From: Bacillota bacterium
Lineage (GTDB): Bacteria > Bacteroidota > Bacteroidia > Bacteroidales > Bacteroidaceae
Assembly: GCA_023664625.1 (NCBI GenBank)
Contig: JAMPFD010000009.1
Coordinates: 53,689 to 117,688 of the forward strand
Reading direction: 5' to 3'
DNA: 64,000 nt
In this document: one piece after another, positions 1 through 10,703 of the stretch
Layout of the letters: every line of letters starts with the position of its first letter
Position numbering within the stretch: the first letter of the stretch is position 1
Made by a program: the position numbers and the translations under genes
Notes under the pieces: generated by a model
What the model was told of the DNA's origin: nothing
Seen by the model: only the letters and a program-made list of their open reading frames with translations
Database searches by the model: none

Positions 1-54
1 AAGTCAACTCAGAAATGAGTGCTTTTGCCTGAAATTTCAGTTGACTCAGATTTG
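1..54. repeat. 54-bp direct repeat, copy 1
   Basis: This begins AAGTCAACTCAG and continues through GTGCTTTTGCCTGAAAT. It matches 560-613 at most positions. The two copies bracket the palindromic patch between them. No function is evident. Confidence 0.6.
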
Positions 55-125
55 TATTTGTGCCCTGTTAAAGGCAACACATCTCTGAACAGGTACACGT
101 AAATGCCCGGATACTCTGTGTGGAA

Positions 126-220
126 AACCGCGTCAGCGGTTAAAAGAAGGTAGCCGTGGGTCGCAACCCACGGTTACATGAGCTTGAGACTCTTTAACCG
201 ACCGGTTTATCGGTCGAATA
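126..220 (+). repeat. Three-hairpin interspersed module, forward copy
   Basis: Three short palindromes occur in fixed order. AACCGC/GCGGTT is at 126-141, CCGTGGG/CCCACGG at 154-173 and CGACCG/CGGTCG at 199-216. The same order and near-identical sequence recur at 21861-21954, and an inverted copy lies at 261-353. Confidence 0.65.
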
Positions 221-260
221 GCTATAAAGACTGTTTTATGTACTATGGCGTTGTAGAGTT

Positions 261-353
261 TTATTCGACGAGAAATCGGACGTGAGAGATATATGTGACG
301 GAAATTCCATGGGGTGCAACCCACGGCTACAATATTCAACCGCTAATGCGGTT
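261..353 (-). repeat. Three-hairpin interspersed module, inverted copy
   Basis: This reads as the reverse of the 126-220 module. A diverged CGACG/CGGACG hairpin near 265-282 comes first, then the CCATGGGG/CCCACGG arm at 307-326, then AACCGC/GCGGTT at 338-353. With the forward copy it forms a large inverted pair separated by about 40 bp. Confidence 0.55.
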
Positions 354-559
354 ATAGGGGCATGCTGTTTATCCGGCTCATATTGTGTTGAAAATATATC
401 CTTCTTTCATATAAAAATGATTTTCAACAGTCTCTTATTTCTTTTCATCCATACCATCACCCGTATTTGCCATAACCGCAGGCAAAGCGGCAACTATTCA
501 GCGGAAATAACACAACTGAATTCCAAGAAAAACAACTCGTTACAAAAGCAGGCTGCTGA

Positions 560-613
560 AAGTTAACTCAGAAATAAGTGCTTTTGCCTGAAATTGCAGT
601 TGCCCCTGATTTC
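560..613. repeat. 54-bp direct repeat, copy 2
   Basis: This is the second copy of the 1-54 repeat. It starts AAGTTAACTCAG and keeps GTGCTTTTGCCTGAAAT. Confidence 0.6.
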
Positions 614-727
614 TATTACACTGCAAATCTGTAATAATAATCCGCTGAACAGTTATGCAGGAAACGTATTTTTGTTATAATTTTAAAATTATCGCGTGCG
701 TGTAATCATATATTAGAATAATTTCAC

Positions 728-735
728 TAACTTTG
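728..735 (+). promoter_or_regulatory. Probable Bacteroidetes -7 promoter element for hflX
   Basis: TAACTTTG matches the TAnnTTTG -7 consensus of the Bacteroidetes primary sigma factor. A second, weaker TAACTTTCG follows near 757. I could not identify a clear -33 box. The implied leader to the hflX start is about 200 nt. Confidence 0.45.
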
Positions 736-939
736 CAAGTCATAATGCACATTATCTAACTTTCGCAATTTTCGGCTGACAGGTTTTAGGTTGTGGGCGT
801 TAGGTTTTTTAAGATTAACCGGCAGCATATTGACATCGGCTGGCAATCTGCCGACATCAGAATTTTACAACCACGACTCCCAACGACCTTCCGGTCATCA
901 AGCTGAGCACTTGCGAAACTTGAATATATTGTTTTTTGA

Positions 940-2241
940 ATGAAAGAATTTGTAATATCAGAGACAAGATCTGAGACAGCCGTACTAGTCGGCATCATCA
1001 CTCCACGGCAGAACGAGGCGAAGACGACAGAATACCTTGACGAGCTGGAGTTCCTTGCCGACACTGCCGGCGCACGTGTGGTCAAACGCTTCACACAGCG
1101 CGTGACGGGTCCCTCGTCGGTCACATACGTAGGCAAGGGAAAACTGGAGGAAATTGCCGAATACATAAAGCAGTGTGAGGATGCCTACTACGACTGGCAG
1201 GACGAGTTCCACGCACCTGAAGAAGGAGAGGGGCCACAGCCGGTAGGCATGGTGATCTTCGACGACGAGCTTTCCGCAAAACAGATGCGCAATATCGAGG
1301 CTGAACTGAAAGTGAAGATTCTCGACCGCACATCTCTTATCCTTGACATCTTTGCCATGAGGGCGCAGACGGCAAACGCGAAGACCCAGGTGGAACTTGC
1401 ACAGTACCGCTATATGCTTCCGCGCCTGCAACGCCTGTGGACCCACCTTGAACGTCAGGGCGGAGGCTCCGGAGGGGCAGGAGGCAAAGGCGGGTCGGTA
1501 GGTCTGAGAGGACCCGGTGAGACACAGCTGGAGATGGACCGGCGCATAATCCTTAACCGCATGTCACTCCTGAAAGAAAGGCTCGCGGAAATTGACAAGC
1601 AGAAAACCACACAGCGCAAGAACCGCGGTAGACTTATCCGCGTGGCTCTCGTCGGTTATACCAACGTGGGAAAGTCCACAATCATGAACCTGCTGGCAAA
1701 GAGTGAGGTGTTTGCCGAGAACAAACTCTTCGCCACACTTGACACTACGGTGAGAAAAGTGGTCATAGAAAACCTGCCCTTCCTGCTCGCAGACACAGTG
1801 GGATTTATCCGTAAGCTCCCGACCGACCTCGTGGATTCGTTCAAGTCTACTCTGGACGAGACGCGCGAGGCTGACCTGCTTCTGCATGTAGTGGACATCT
1901 CTCATCCTGACTTCGAGGAGCAGATCACGGTTGTAGAAAAGACCCTCGCCGACCTTGGATGCGCCGACAAGCCGTCAATGATTGTCTTCAACAAGATTGA
2001 CGCCTACTCATGGACAGAACATGATGAGGACGACCTCACCCCTGTCAAGAAGAATGAGATACCGTTGGATGACCTGAAGAGAACATGGATGGCCAAGCTC
2101 AATGACAACTGTCTCTTCATCTCGGCAAGAGAGAAGGAGAACATCGACGAGTTCCGGGAGACGATATACAGAAAAGTCCGTGAGATGCACGTACAGAAAT
2201 ATCCTTATAACGACTTCCTCTACGGCGACTACTCGGAATAG
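940..2241 (+). CDS. hflX: GTPase HflX
   Basis: HflX is a ribosome-associated GTPase that binds the 50S subunit and helps rescue or split stalled ribosomes under stress. The 433-residue length is normal for the family. The N-terminal HflX domain (about residues 15-200) ends in the Gly-rich linker (GGGSGGAGGKGG) before the GPGETQLE signature. The G domain follows with G1 GYTNVGKST near residue 238, G3 DTVGFI and G4 NKID. The ATG at 940 fits the start of the conserved domain. It appears to be monocistronic or first in a short unit with the DUF4954 gene 125 bp downstream. Confidence 0.95.
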   Translation: MKEFVISETRSETAVLVGIITPRQNEAKTTEYLDELEFLADTAGARVVKRFTQRVTGPSSVTYVGKGKLEEIAEYIKQCEDAYYDWQDEFHAPEEGEGPQPVGMVIFDDELSAKQMRNIEAELKVKILDRTSLILDIFAMRAQTANAKTQVELAQYRYMLPRLQRLWTHLERQGGGSGGAGGKGGSVGLRGPGETQLEMDRRIILNRMSLLKERLAEIDKQKTTQRKNRGRLIRVALVGYTNVGKSTIMNLLAKSEVFAENKLFATLDTTVRKVVIENLPFLLADTVGFIRKLPTDLVDSFKSTLDETREADLLLHVVDISHPDFEEQITVVEKTLADLGCADKPSMIVFNKIDAYSWTEHDEDDLTPVKKNEIPLDDLKRTWMAKLNDNCLFISAREKENIDEFRETIYRKVREMHVQKYPYNDFLYGDYSE

Positions 2242-2366
2242 CAGCCCGCAGCCGGTTATGGGATGCTGATTCCCGGTCATAGGCTTTATTATCAAGCCAA
2301 AACCGCAATCACCAGCCCATAGCCTGCAACCCATAACCTACAATCAACGACCAATAACCACACACA

Positions 2367-4040
2367 ATGTACCGTGAACTGACAGACCAGGAGAAGGAAC
2401 AGCTTGAATGCCAAGGCTGCCGATGCCATGAATGGACAAATATCGAAGTTGCAGAAGACTTCTCACCTCTGCATATACGCAACACTTACTTTGAAGGCCG
2501 CATACGCATCGGTGCCGACTGTAAGATTATCAATGTAGGCATAATACGCTCCACGCCGGAGGCGACATTCGGGGAGGGCGTGACAATCAGCGTCCTCAAT
2601 GAAGCCGGTAACGGAAATATTATTCTTTACTCTGACCTGACGGCGCAGATGGCGGCTCTCATGGTGAGAAATGCTGATGACGAGGGGGTCTGGGACAGGC
2701 TGAGAAACATGGTAATGCAGGAGATTGACATCACAAGACAGCCATGCACGACAATCGGGAACAGTGTCACAATCACTGACACGAGAGAACTGACAAACGT
2801 CATCATCGGCGACGAGTGTGAGATCACAGGGGCAGCACGGCTCTCGGAGTGCACTCTCAAGAGCACTCCCGAAGCGAGCATCCTTGTCTCTGACGGTGTT
2901 ATCTGCGACAACTGCATAATACAGGCGGGAGCATCCGTGACGGATTTTGCCAAGCTCTACGACTCTTTCGTCGGCGAGGCATGCCACATCGGACGTGGAT
3001 TCACATCGGAGAACTCTGTGTTTTTTGCCAATTCGCACATGGACAACGGAGAGTCGTGTGCGGCTCTCTGCGGACCTTTCTCCGTATCGCACCATAAATC
3101 AACCTTGCTGATCGGAGGAGAATATTCGTTCTACAATGCAGGCTCGGGAACGAACTTCTCTAACCATGCATACAAAATGGGGCCTATACACCGGGGCACG
3201 CTTATGCGCGGCTCAAAGACTGCCAGCGGCTCACATACCTTATGGCCTGCACAAGTAGGCACGTTCTCCATGCTAATGGGAAAGATACAGTGTCATCCTG
3301 ACACGAGAAGCCTGCCTTTTTCCTATCTCATAGCACACGAGGACGGAACATATCTCGTACCTGGAAGGAACCTTACCACGGTCGGAACATACCGTGACAT
3401 AGAGAAATGGCCGAAGCGCGACCGCCGTCCGAAAAACGGAAGGAAAACTCTGGTACAGTATGACTGGCTCAACCCGCTGGTCATACAGCAGTGTATCGAG
3501 GGGAAGCAGACACTGGAGCAGCTGCTCAGGGAACAGGGCGGGAATGTCGCGGCATACCAATATAACGGCACTGTCATAAAAAATCATGCTTTGCAGAAGG
3601 GCATACGCTATTATGACCTTGCCATAAGGATGGCGATGCTCTGCGCTCTTGAAGAGCACGAAGCCACACTTCCCCACTCTACCGTGGGGGCCGGGGAATG
3701 GACAGACATGCTCGGCATGCTCGCTCCGAAAACGGAGGTGGAGACTGTCGTTGACGATATACGCCGCGGAGAGCTGTCTGACATCAGTGACGTGGCGGCG
3801 GCTCTGGAACATATCCATAATGACTATGCCGAGCACAAATGGGCACTTGCCTACCGGGTCATACTTGACTACAATGGACTTGACTCACTTACCGATGACG
3901 ACCGTGAGGCTCTTTCTAAGGAACTGGCGGGAGCACGTACCGAATGGCTTAATGCCATACGCCATGACGCAGAGCGCGAATATGAACTGGGAGACGTGGA
4001 TGACAAAACGCTCAGCAGTTTTCTCGGAAAGATAAACTAA
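2367..4040 (+). CDS. DUF4954 family protein, left-handed beta-helix-like
   Basis: This 557-residue protein resembles the Bacteroidetes DUF4954 family. Its first roughly 300 residues alternate short hydrophobic and polar stretches (CKIINVGII, CEITGAARL, CIIQAGASV). That pattern is typical of hexapeptide-repeat left-handed beta helices found in sugar-nucleotide acyltransferases and nucleotidyltransferases. The C-terminal part is charged and helical. No signal peptide is visible, so it is probably cytosolic. The biochemical function is not established, and the acyltransferase-like resemblance is inference from the repeat pattern only. It follows hflX on the same strand. Confidence 0.75.
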   Translation: MYRELTDQEKEQLECQGCRCHEWTNIEVAEDFSPLHIRNTYFEGRIRIGADCKIINVGIIRSTPEATFGEGVTISVLNEAGNGNIILYSDLTAQMAALMVRNADDEGVWDRLRNMVMQEIDITRQPCTTIGNSVTITDTRELTNVIIGDECEITGAARLSECTLKSTPEASILVSDGVICDNCIIQAGASVTDFAKLYDSFVGEACHIGRGFTSENSVFFANSHMDNGESCAALCGPFSVSHHKSTLLIGGEYSFYNAGSGTNFSNHAYKMGPIHRGTLMRGSKTASGSHTLWPAQVGTFSMLMGKIQCHPDTRSLPFSYLIAHEDGTYLVPGRNLTTVGTYRDIEKWPKRDRRPKNGRKTLVQYDWLNPLVIQQCIEGKQTLEQLLREQGGNVAAYQYNGTVIKNHALQKGIRYYDLAIRMAMLCALEEHEATLPHSTVGAGEWTDMLGMLAPKTEVETVVDDIRRGELSDISDVAAALEHIHNDYAEHKWALAYRVILDYNGLDSLTDDDREALSKELAGARTEWLNAIRHDAEREYELGDVDDKTLSSFLGKIN

Positions 4041-4152
4041 ACGGCAACCGGGGTGAAAGTCTCATGTCTGTGAATCACACGTTGGCAAAAGACATGAAAG
4101 GCTGTACCCTGTTCCATAAAAAGCGACACTGTTACACAACTAAAATAATAAA

Positions 4153-7052
4153 ATGAAAAAACTGTTCCTCTCACTTGCAGTCGCCATGACTGTAATGACG
4201 ACGGGTGCCAAAGAGCACAAATACACTACCGTGCCCGGCGACCCTATGCAGACAAGACTGTACACACTGCCTAACGGTCTGAAGGTCTATCTCTCCGTAA
4301 ACAAGGAGAAACCGCGCGTTACGGCACATATTGCCGTCAATACCGGACACCGTAACGACCCTGCCGACTGCACGGGACTTGCACATTATCTTGAGCATCT
4401 GATGTTCAAAGGTTCCAGGAAATTCGGCACGACGGACTATGTTGCCGAGAAACTGTACATCGACAAGATCACCTCTCTCTATGAAGAATATCGCAAACTG
4501 ACAGATCCTGCCGAGAGGAAGGCTAAATATCACGAGATTGACTCTGTATCGCAGATTGCGGCACAGTACAATATACCGAACGAATACGACAAGCTCATGG
4601 CAGCCATCGGAGGTGACGGCTCCAACGCATATACTTCCTTCGACATCACTTGCTATACGGAAGACATCCCTTCCAACGAGATTCAGCGCTGGGCTGAGAT
4701 ACAGAGCGACAGATTCCAGAACCTTGTCATGCGCGGTTTCCATACAGAGCTGGAGGCAGTATATGAGGAGAAGAACATCTCACTGAGCAACGACGGCGAG
4801 AAACTTTTTGACGCTGTATTCGCAAAACTCTTCCCTTCTCACTCCTACGGCACACAGACTACCATAGGCACTCAGGACCATCTGAAGAATCCTTCGCTCG
4901 TCGAGATACAGAAATACTATGACCGTTACTACAAACCTAACAACATAGCAATATGCATGGCGGGAGATTTCGACTGCGACAATGTCATGGATATCCTTGA
5001 AGAACAGTTCGGAACATGGAAGCCCGGAAAAGATGTTTCCCCGCGCCAATTCGAGAAACAGCCACTGTTCACACAGCCTCAGGACACAACCGTTGTCGGT
5101 CAGGAAGAGGAAGAGATAATGATGGCATGGCGGTTTGAGGGTGCTGCCTCACACCAGTGTGACACTCTCGAGAAATCTCTGACATCATGCAGAACAGACG
5201 CTGCGGACTCATTGACTTGGACATCAACCAGAAGATGCTGATGCAGAGTGGAGGTGCCGGCTCGTTCTCATTGAAGGACTACAGCATATTCCTCACATAC
5301 GGCACACCAAAAGAAGGTCAGTCCCTCGACGATGTAAGAAAACTTCTCCTCGCAGAAATACAAAAACTCAAAGCCGGCGACTTTGACGATGACTTGCTCG
5401 TATCTATAATCAACAACAAAAAGCGTCAGTATCTCCAGCAGATGGAGAACAACAGATCACGTGTGGGAATCATGGTTGACGCATTCATAAACAATCAGCC
5501 TTGGGAAGATCAGGTTCACCAGATTGAGCGCATGGCAAAAATCACAAAGGCTGACATCATTGCTTTTGCCAACAAATATCTTAACGACGGATATATCTGT
5601 GGATACAAACTCAAGGGCGAGGACAAAAACATCAAGAAAATCGAGAAACCGGTCATCACTCCTATACCGGCAAACCGCGACAAGGCCTCAACTTTCCTCA
5701 CTGACCTCACCGCACGCACTGTAGAACCTATACATCCACAGTTCGTTGACTTCAACACCGACCTCACAAAGACGGCAACAAAGACAAAACTTCCTGTACT
5801 TTACGTGCAGAATAAAGAAAACGGACTCTTCCAACTTGCCTTCCGATATGAGTTCGGCGACCGTGCCGACGTGCGCTATAATGTCATAAACGCCTATATT
5901 CCGTTACTCGGAACGTCCAAAATGTCCAATGAACAGGTCAAGAAGCAGTTCTATAAACTTGCATGCGACTATTATGTCTCTGTAGGAAACACCAGTATCA
6001 CCATCAGCCTTTCCGGCCTTGACGAAAACATGGAAGAGGCTCTCGCCCTTCTGGAGACTGTCATCAACGATGCAAAGGCTGACAAGTCGGTATATGACCT
6101 CTATGTGGAGAATGAACTGAAAGACCGTGCCGAAAGCAAGAAGAACCAGAAAGTCTGCTTCAGATACCTTTGGGAATATGCCCTCCACGGCGCACAGAAC
6201 GACGAGACCAATGTACTTTCCGAGAAAGAACTTAAAGAAACAGATCCTGAAGTGTTCACCGACCTGCTGAAAGGCCTGTCACAAATGAAGCATACCGTAC
6301 TTTATTACGGTCCCCGTTCAGCAAAAGACCTTACCAAGGTTGTGGAGAAGAATCATAAGGTTGCCAAGAATCTTACTGACGTTCCTTCAAACAAGGAATG
6401 GAAATGGACCACAAGTGAGACTCCGCAAGTCATCATCGCACCGTATAAGGCAAACAACATCTACCTCAGGATGCTCAACAACGAGCAGAAGCCTCTTGAC
6501 ATTACCGCAATCCCTACGGCAACACTTTTCAACGAATATTTCGGAGGCGGCATGAACGCCATTGTCTTCCAGGAACTCCGTGAGACACGAGGACTGGCGT
6601 ATAATGCCGGAGCTGTATATTCCATGCCTGCACGCAAGGAGAATCCGCAGTACTGGATGGAGCATATCATCTCACAGAACGACAAGATGACCGACTGCAT
6701 AAACACCTTCAAGGAGATAACAGACAACATGCCTCAGACAGAGGCGAACTTCAATATAGCGAAGCAGAGCCTGCTGAAAAACATCGCTTCGGAGCGCACA
6801 ACGAAGATGAACATCATCTATAAATATATCAACGCGCAGCTCAGAGGTCTTGACTATGACATTAACAAGACAATTTATGAGACCATACCGACAATGACCC
6901 TGCAGAATCTTGTTGACTTCGAGCAGACAAATATCAAGGGGAAACCGTTGCATTACGTAATCCTCGGTGACGAGAACGAACTCGACATGAAGTTCCTTGA
7001 GCAGACAGCACCGGTGAAGCGTGTGACACTTGAGGAAATCTTCGGATACTAA
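4153..7052 (+). pseudogene. M16 (pitrilysin-type) zinc metallopeptidase, apparent one-base frameshift
   Basis: A secreted or periplasmic M16 peptidase of about 966 residues if the frame is restored. A signal peptide (MKKLFLSLAVAMTVMTTGAK) precedes the inverted zinc motif H78-Y-L-E81-H82. The distal glutamate lies near residue 205 in the ELEAVYEEK region. The first frame runs 4153-5241 and the second continues to 7052. The break is at 5173-5175, where GAG-AAA-TCT should read GAG-AAA-ATC. Adding one A gives a continuous protein (EKISDIMQNRRCG). The second half carries the catalytically inactive M16 C-terminal domains. It may be a real mutation or a homopolymer sequencing error, because both halves look otherwise intact. 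Confidence 0.85.
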
Positions 7053-7140
7053 TCCGTTGCGTTAAAAGTGCAGAACGTCATGACAGACAGGCTTTTCAGC
7101 ACTGGTCTTAATGCAACGGACGGTGTGGAATAGTTATTCA

Positions 7141-7187
7141 GTTCCTCTTCGGAATGATACATCCTCACGTACCATTCCGAAGAGAAC
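7141..7187 (+). other. Inverted repeat in the fumarase leader
   Basis: An imperfect stem pairs 7141-7156 (GTTCCTCTTCGGAATG) with 7173-7187 (CATTCCGAAGAGAAC) around a 16-nt loop. No T-tract follows on the plus strand. It could be a terminator remnant for the M16 gene or a structured leader element. Confidence 0.4.
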
Positions 7188-7281
7188 AGGAAGCAAAAAA
7201 GCAGGAAATCATAAACAAGGAAATAAAAAAAACTCAAACAAGGAAATAAGAAACGACAAACAACAAAAACATAATATAACC

Positions 7282-8901
7282 ATGGCAAATCCAGAATTCA
7301 AGTACGCGCCAATGTTCCAGCTTGGCGAAGACAAGACAGAATACCGCCTTATCTCCAAGGAAGGCGTAAGTGTAAGTGAGTTTGAAGGCACACCGATACT
7401 CAAGGTTTCCAAGGAAGCCCTTGAGCTTCTCACAACTCAGGCATTCCACGACGTGAACTTCATGCTGCGCCGCGAGCACAACGAGAAAGTCGCTTCAATC
7501 CTCAACTCTCCTGAGGCGTCAGACAATGACAAATACGTTGCACTGACAATGCTCCGCAATGCCGAGGTAGCCTGCAAGGGTCAGCTGCCTTTCTGCCAGG
7601 ATACCGGCACAGCAATCATACACGGCGAAAAGGGACAGCAGGTTTGGACAGGCTTCGAAGATGAGGAGCCGCTGGCAAAAGGTGTCTACAACACCTATAC
7701 AGAGGATAACCTCCGCTACTCCCAGAACGCACCTCTCGACATGTACAACGAGGTAAACACACGCTGCAATCTTCCTGCACAGATTGACATTGAGGCAACA
7801 CACGGCATGGAGTACAAGTTCCTCTGCGTAGTCAAAGGCGGCGGTTCCGCCAACAAGACCTATCTCTATCAGGAGACAAAGGCACGCATCCAGAACCCGG
7901 GCACACTGATTCCGTTCCTCGTGGAGAAGATGAAGAGCCTCGGTACAGCGGCCTGTCCTCCTTACCACGTTGCCTTTGTCATCGGCGGAACGAGCGCGGA
8001 AAAGAACCTCCTCACCGTGAAACTCGCCTCAACCAAGTACTATGACGCCCTCCCGGCAACAGGCGACGAGACAGGACGTGCCTTCCGCGACATTGAGTTG
8101 GAGAAGCAACTCTTCGAAGAAGCCAAGAAAATCGGCTTCGGAGCACAGTTCGGCGGCACGGCATTCGCTCATGACGTACGCGTAATCCGCCTTCCACGCC
8201 ACGGTGCATCCTGTCCTATCGGCCTCGGAGTCTCATGCTCTGCCGACAGAAACATCAAGGCTAAAATCAACAAGAACGGCATCTGGATTGAGAAGATGGA
8301 CGACAAACCATACGAGCTGATACCGGAAGCTCTCCGCCAGGCAGGCGAAGGCGATGCCATATCCATCAACCTCGACCAGCCAATAGCAGAGGTATGCAAG
8401 GAACTCTCCAAGTATCCTGTCTCCACCCGTGTCAGCCTCAACGGCACAATCATAGTGGCACGCGACATTGCACACGCCAAAATCAAGGCACGCCTTGACG
8501 CAGGCGAAGGAATGCCGCAGTACTTCAAGGACCACCCTGTGCTCTATGCCGGTCCGGCAAAGACTCCGGAAGGAATGCCTTGCGGCTCCATGGGCCCTAC
8601 GACAGCCAACCGCATGGATCCATATACCGATGAATTCCAGGCCAACGGAGGCTCTCTCGTAATGATAGCCAAGGGCAACCGCACTCAGGTTGTCACCGAT
8701 GCATGCAAGAAGCACGGAGGATTCTACCTCGGAAGCATCGGCGGCCCGGCAGCCTTTCTTTCCTCAAGCAACATCAAGTCAATAGAATGTGTCGAATATC
8801 CCGAACTCGGCATGGAGGCTATCTGGAAGATCCGCGTAGAGAAGTTCCCAGCCTTCATCCTCGTGGACGACAAGGGTAATGATTTCTTCAAGAAGTTCTA
8901 A
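7282..8901 (+). CDS. fum: Class I fumarate hydratase (iron-sulfur)
   Basis: This enzyme interconverts fumarate and malate in the cytosol and is oxygen-sensitive through a [4Fe-4S] cluster. The 539 residues match the fused alpha+beta class I fumarase size. Likely cluster cysteines are in LPFCQDTG and in [11 protein letters not shown]. The GGGSANKT stretch and the C-terminal [10 protein letters not shown] segment are family signatures. The ATG at 7282 ([12 protein letters not shown]) is preferred over an in-frame start at 7111, which would add a low-complexity Lys/Asn-rich extension. The next gene starts directly after the stop codon, suggesting translational coupling. In fermenting Bacteroidales this step belongs to the reductive branch to succinate. 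Confidence 0.95.
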   Translation: MANPEFKYAPMFQLGEDKTEYRLISKEGVSVSEFEGTPILKVSKEALELLTTQAFHDVNFMLRREHNEKVASILNSPEASDNDKYVALTMLRNAEVACKGQLPFCQDTGTAIIHGEKGQQVWTGFEDEEPLAKGVYNTYTEDNLRYSQNAPLDMYNEVNTRCNLPAQIDIEATHGMEYKFLCVVKGGGSANKTYLYQETKARIQNPGTLIPFLVEKMKSLGTAACPPYHVAFVIGGTSAEKNLLTVKLASTKYYDALPATGDETGRAFRDIELEKQLFEEAKKIGFGAQFGGTAFAHDVRVIRLPRHGASCPIGLGVSCSADRNIKAKINKNGIWIEKMDDKPYELIPEALRQAGEGDAISINLDQPIAEVCKELSKYPVSTRVSLNGTIIVARDIAHAKIKARLDAGEGMPQYFKDHPVLYAGPAKTPEGMPCGSMGPTTANRMDPYTDEFQANGGSLVMIAKGNRTQVVTDACKKHGGFYLGSIGGPAAFLSSSNIKSIECVEYPELGMEAIWKIRVEKFPAFILVDDKGNDFFKKF

Positions 8902-10392
8902 ATGACAAAAGAGCAACAGATTCAGACAAACCTCATGGAGCAGAGCTATGCTCCGATATACGATGCGCTGAAGGAATTTTCCCGCAAGCATGTCGTTCCC
9001 TTCGACGTTCCGGGGCACAAGCGTGGCAGAGGGAACCCCGAACTCGTAAAGCTCCTCGGCAAGCAGTGCGTGGAACTGGATGTCAACTCCATGAAACCTC
9101 TTGACAATCTCTGTCACCCCATCTCCGTCATAAAGGAGGCGGAAACGCTTTGCGCCAAGGCTTTTGGCGCAAAGCACGCCTTCCTTATGGTGGGAGGCAC
9201 GACGAGTGCGGTGCAGACCATGGTGCTTACGGCATCCAAGAAAGGTGAGAAAATCATTCTTCCGCGCAACGTCCACCGCTCCGTAATCAATGCCCTTGTC
9301 ATCAACGGGGCTACACCGATTTATGTCAATCCCGACACAGACAAGCGTCTCGGCATTGCCCTCGGCATGAAAATCTCACAAATAGAGAAAGCAATAGAGC
9401 AGAATCCTGATGCCGTGGCTATCCTTGTCAACAACCCGACATACTACGGCATCTGCTCCAACCTTAAGAAAATCGTGGAACTTGCTCATGCCAACAACAT
9501 GATGGTGCTTGTCGACGAGGCCCACGGCACACATTTCTATTTCGGAGAGAACATGCCAATCTCTGCCATGGAGGCAGGCGCAGACATGTCATGTGTGTCA
9601 ATGCATAAGAGCGGAGGCTCACTGACGCAAAGTTCCGTATTGCTTACCGGCGAGAACGTCTCCCCGGGTTACGTGCGGCAGGTCATCAATCTCACCCAGA
9701 CAACGTCAGCATCCTACCTCCTCCTCGCCTCCCTTGACATCTCACGCCGCAACCTTGCCCTCCGCGGCAGGGAAGCCTTTGCAAAGGTTGTCGAGATGGC
9801 AGAGTACGGAAGACAGGAGATTAACAAGATCGGAGGATACTACGCCTACGGCTCGGAGATAATCAACGGGGATTCCATCTACGATTTTGACAAGACAAAA
9901 CTATCAATCTTCACCCTTGACATCGGACTCGCCGGCATTGAGGTCTACGACCTTCTGCGTGACGAGTACGACATACAGATGGAGCTTGGAGACATCGGCA
10001 ACACCCTCGCCTATATCTCTATCGGAGACCGTATGCGCGAGATGGAGCGTCTCGTCTCCGCCCTCTACGACATCCGCCGCCGCTACCATAAGGACCGCAC
10101 GGGCATGTTCGACCACGAGTACATCAACCCTTCAGTCGTCATGACTCCACAGGAGGCGTTCTACGCGCCAAAGGAAGAGATGTTGCCAATACGCGAATGC
10201 AACGGCAGGATATGCACGGAGTTCGTCATGTCCTACCCTCCCGGCATTCCGATCCTCGCCCCCGGAGAACGCATCACTCAGGAAATTATCGACTATATCC
10301 TCTACGCAAAGGAGAAAGGATGCTCGATGACGGGTCCTGAGGACGAAAAGATTGAGAGGCTCAATGTCATAAAGGAAGCCACCATATATTAA
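8902..10392 (+). CDS. PLP-dependent Orn/Lys/Arg decarboxylase
   Basis: This is a 496-residue fold-type I PLP enzyme of the Orn/Lys/Arg decarboxylase major-domain family. The N terminus has FDVPGHKRG. The aspartate for the PLP ring nitrogen lies in VDEAHGTH, and the Schiff-base lysine is in VSMHKSGGS. The size and sequence resemble the SpeA-type biosynthetic arginine decarboxylases of Gram-positive bacteria. Substrate (arginine, ornithine or lysine) cannot be read from sequence alone. It abuts the fumarase stop codon and lies about 310 bp before a spermidine synthase-like gene, which favours a polyamine role. Confidence 0.85.
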   Translation: MTKEQQIQTNLMEQSYAPIYDALKEFSRKHVVPFDVPGHKRGRGNPELVKLLGKQCVELDVNSMKPLDNLCHPISVIKEAETLCAKAFGAKHAFLMVGGTTSAVQTMVLTASKKGEKIILPRNVHRSVINALVINGATPIYVNPDTDKRLGIALGMKISQIEKAIEQNPDAVAILVNNPTYYGICSNLKKIVELAHANNMMVLVDEAHGTHFYFGENMPISAMEAGADMSCVSMHKSGGSLTQSSVLLTGENVSPGYVRQVINLTQTTSASYLLLASLDISRRNLALRGREAFAKVVEMAEYGRQEINKIGGYYAYGSEIINGDSIYDFDKTKLSIFTLDIGLAGIEVYDLLRDEYDIQMELGDIGNTLAYISIGDRMREMERLVSALYDIRRRYHKDRTGMFDHEYINPSVVMTPQEAFYAPKEEMLPIRECNGRICTEFVMSYPPGIPILAPGERITQEIIDYILYAKEKGCSMTGPEDEKIERLNVIKEATIY

Positions 10393-10462
10393 TAAGTAAC
10401 CATTGAAAATTATTTTATAATTGAATATTTTCTTACTAAAACTAATTTCCGGCAGTTACTTA
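10393..10462. repeat. Short MITE-like element (70 bp)
   Basis: This is bounded by TAAGTAACCATTG on the left and GGCAGTTACTTA on the right, forming imperfect terminal inverted repeats with almost nothing between them. It starts immediately after the decarboxylase stop codon. The rest of the gap to speE (10463-10703) shows no gene. Confidence 0.6.
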
Positions 10463-10703
10463 TGATTACAGTTCCGCAAACGCCCGGCTGTCCGGCAGGA
10501 AAACAATGACACCTCAAGTCATGAGACTTTGCCTCCGGCAGATTCCATTCATGCCGGGAAACAGGCATGTACAGGCAGCTGTCCATTGACATCTCAGACT
10601 CCAAGCCACCGTAATCAACGGCAAGAACTGTCAGCCCGGATTTGCGAAACAGAATAAGCAAGTCAACAAAAAATAAGGAATTGAAACACAACAACACCTG
10701 AAT

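Larger units (their letters stand above)
1..939. other. Gene-free repeat-rich region
   Basis: No convincing gene lies upstream of hflX. The short open frames here run through hairpin repeats and show no recognisable protein. The region holds two copies of a 54-bp repeat (1-54 and 560-613), a forward and an inverted copy of a three-hairpin module, and the hflX promoter near 728. Confidence 0.6.

Noticed and set aside
282-566. 94-codon open frame near the left end
   Set aside because: It runs through the inverted three-hairpin module and shows no recognisable domain; the text reads as repeat sequence rather than protein.
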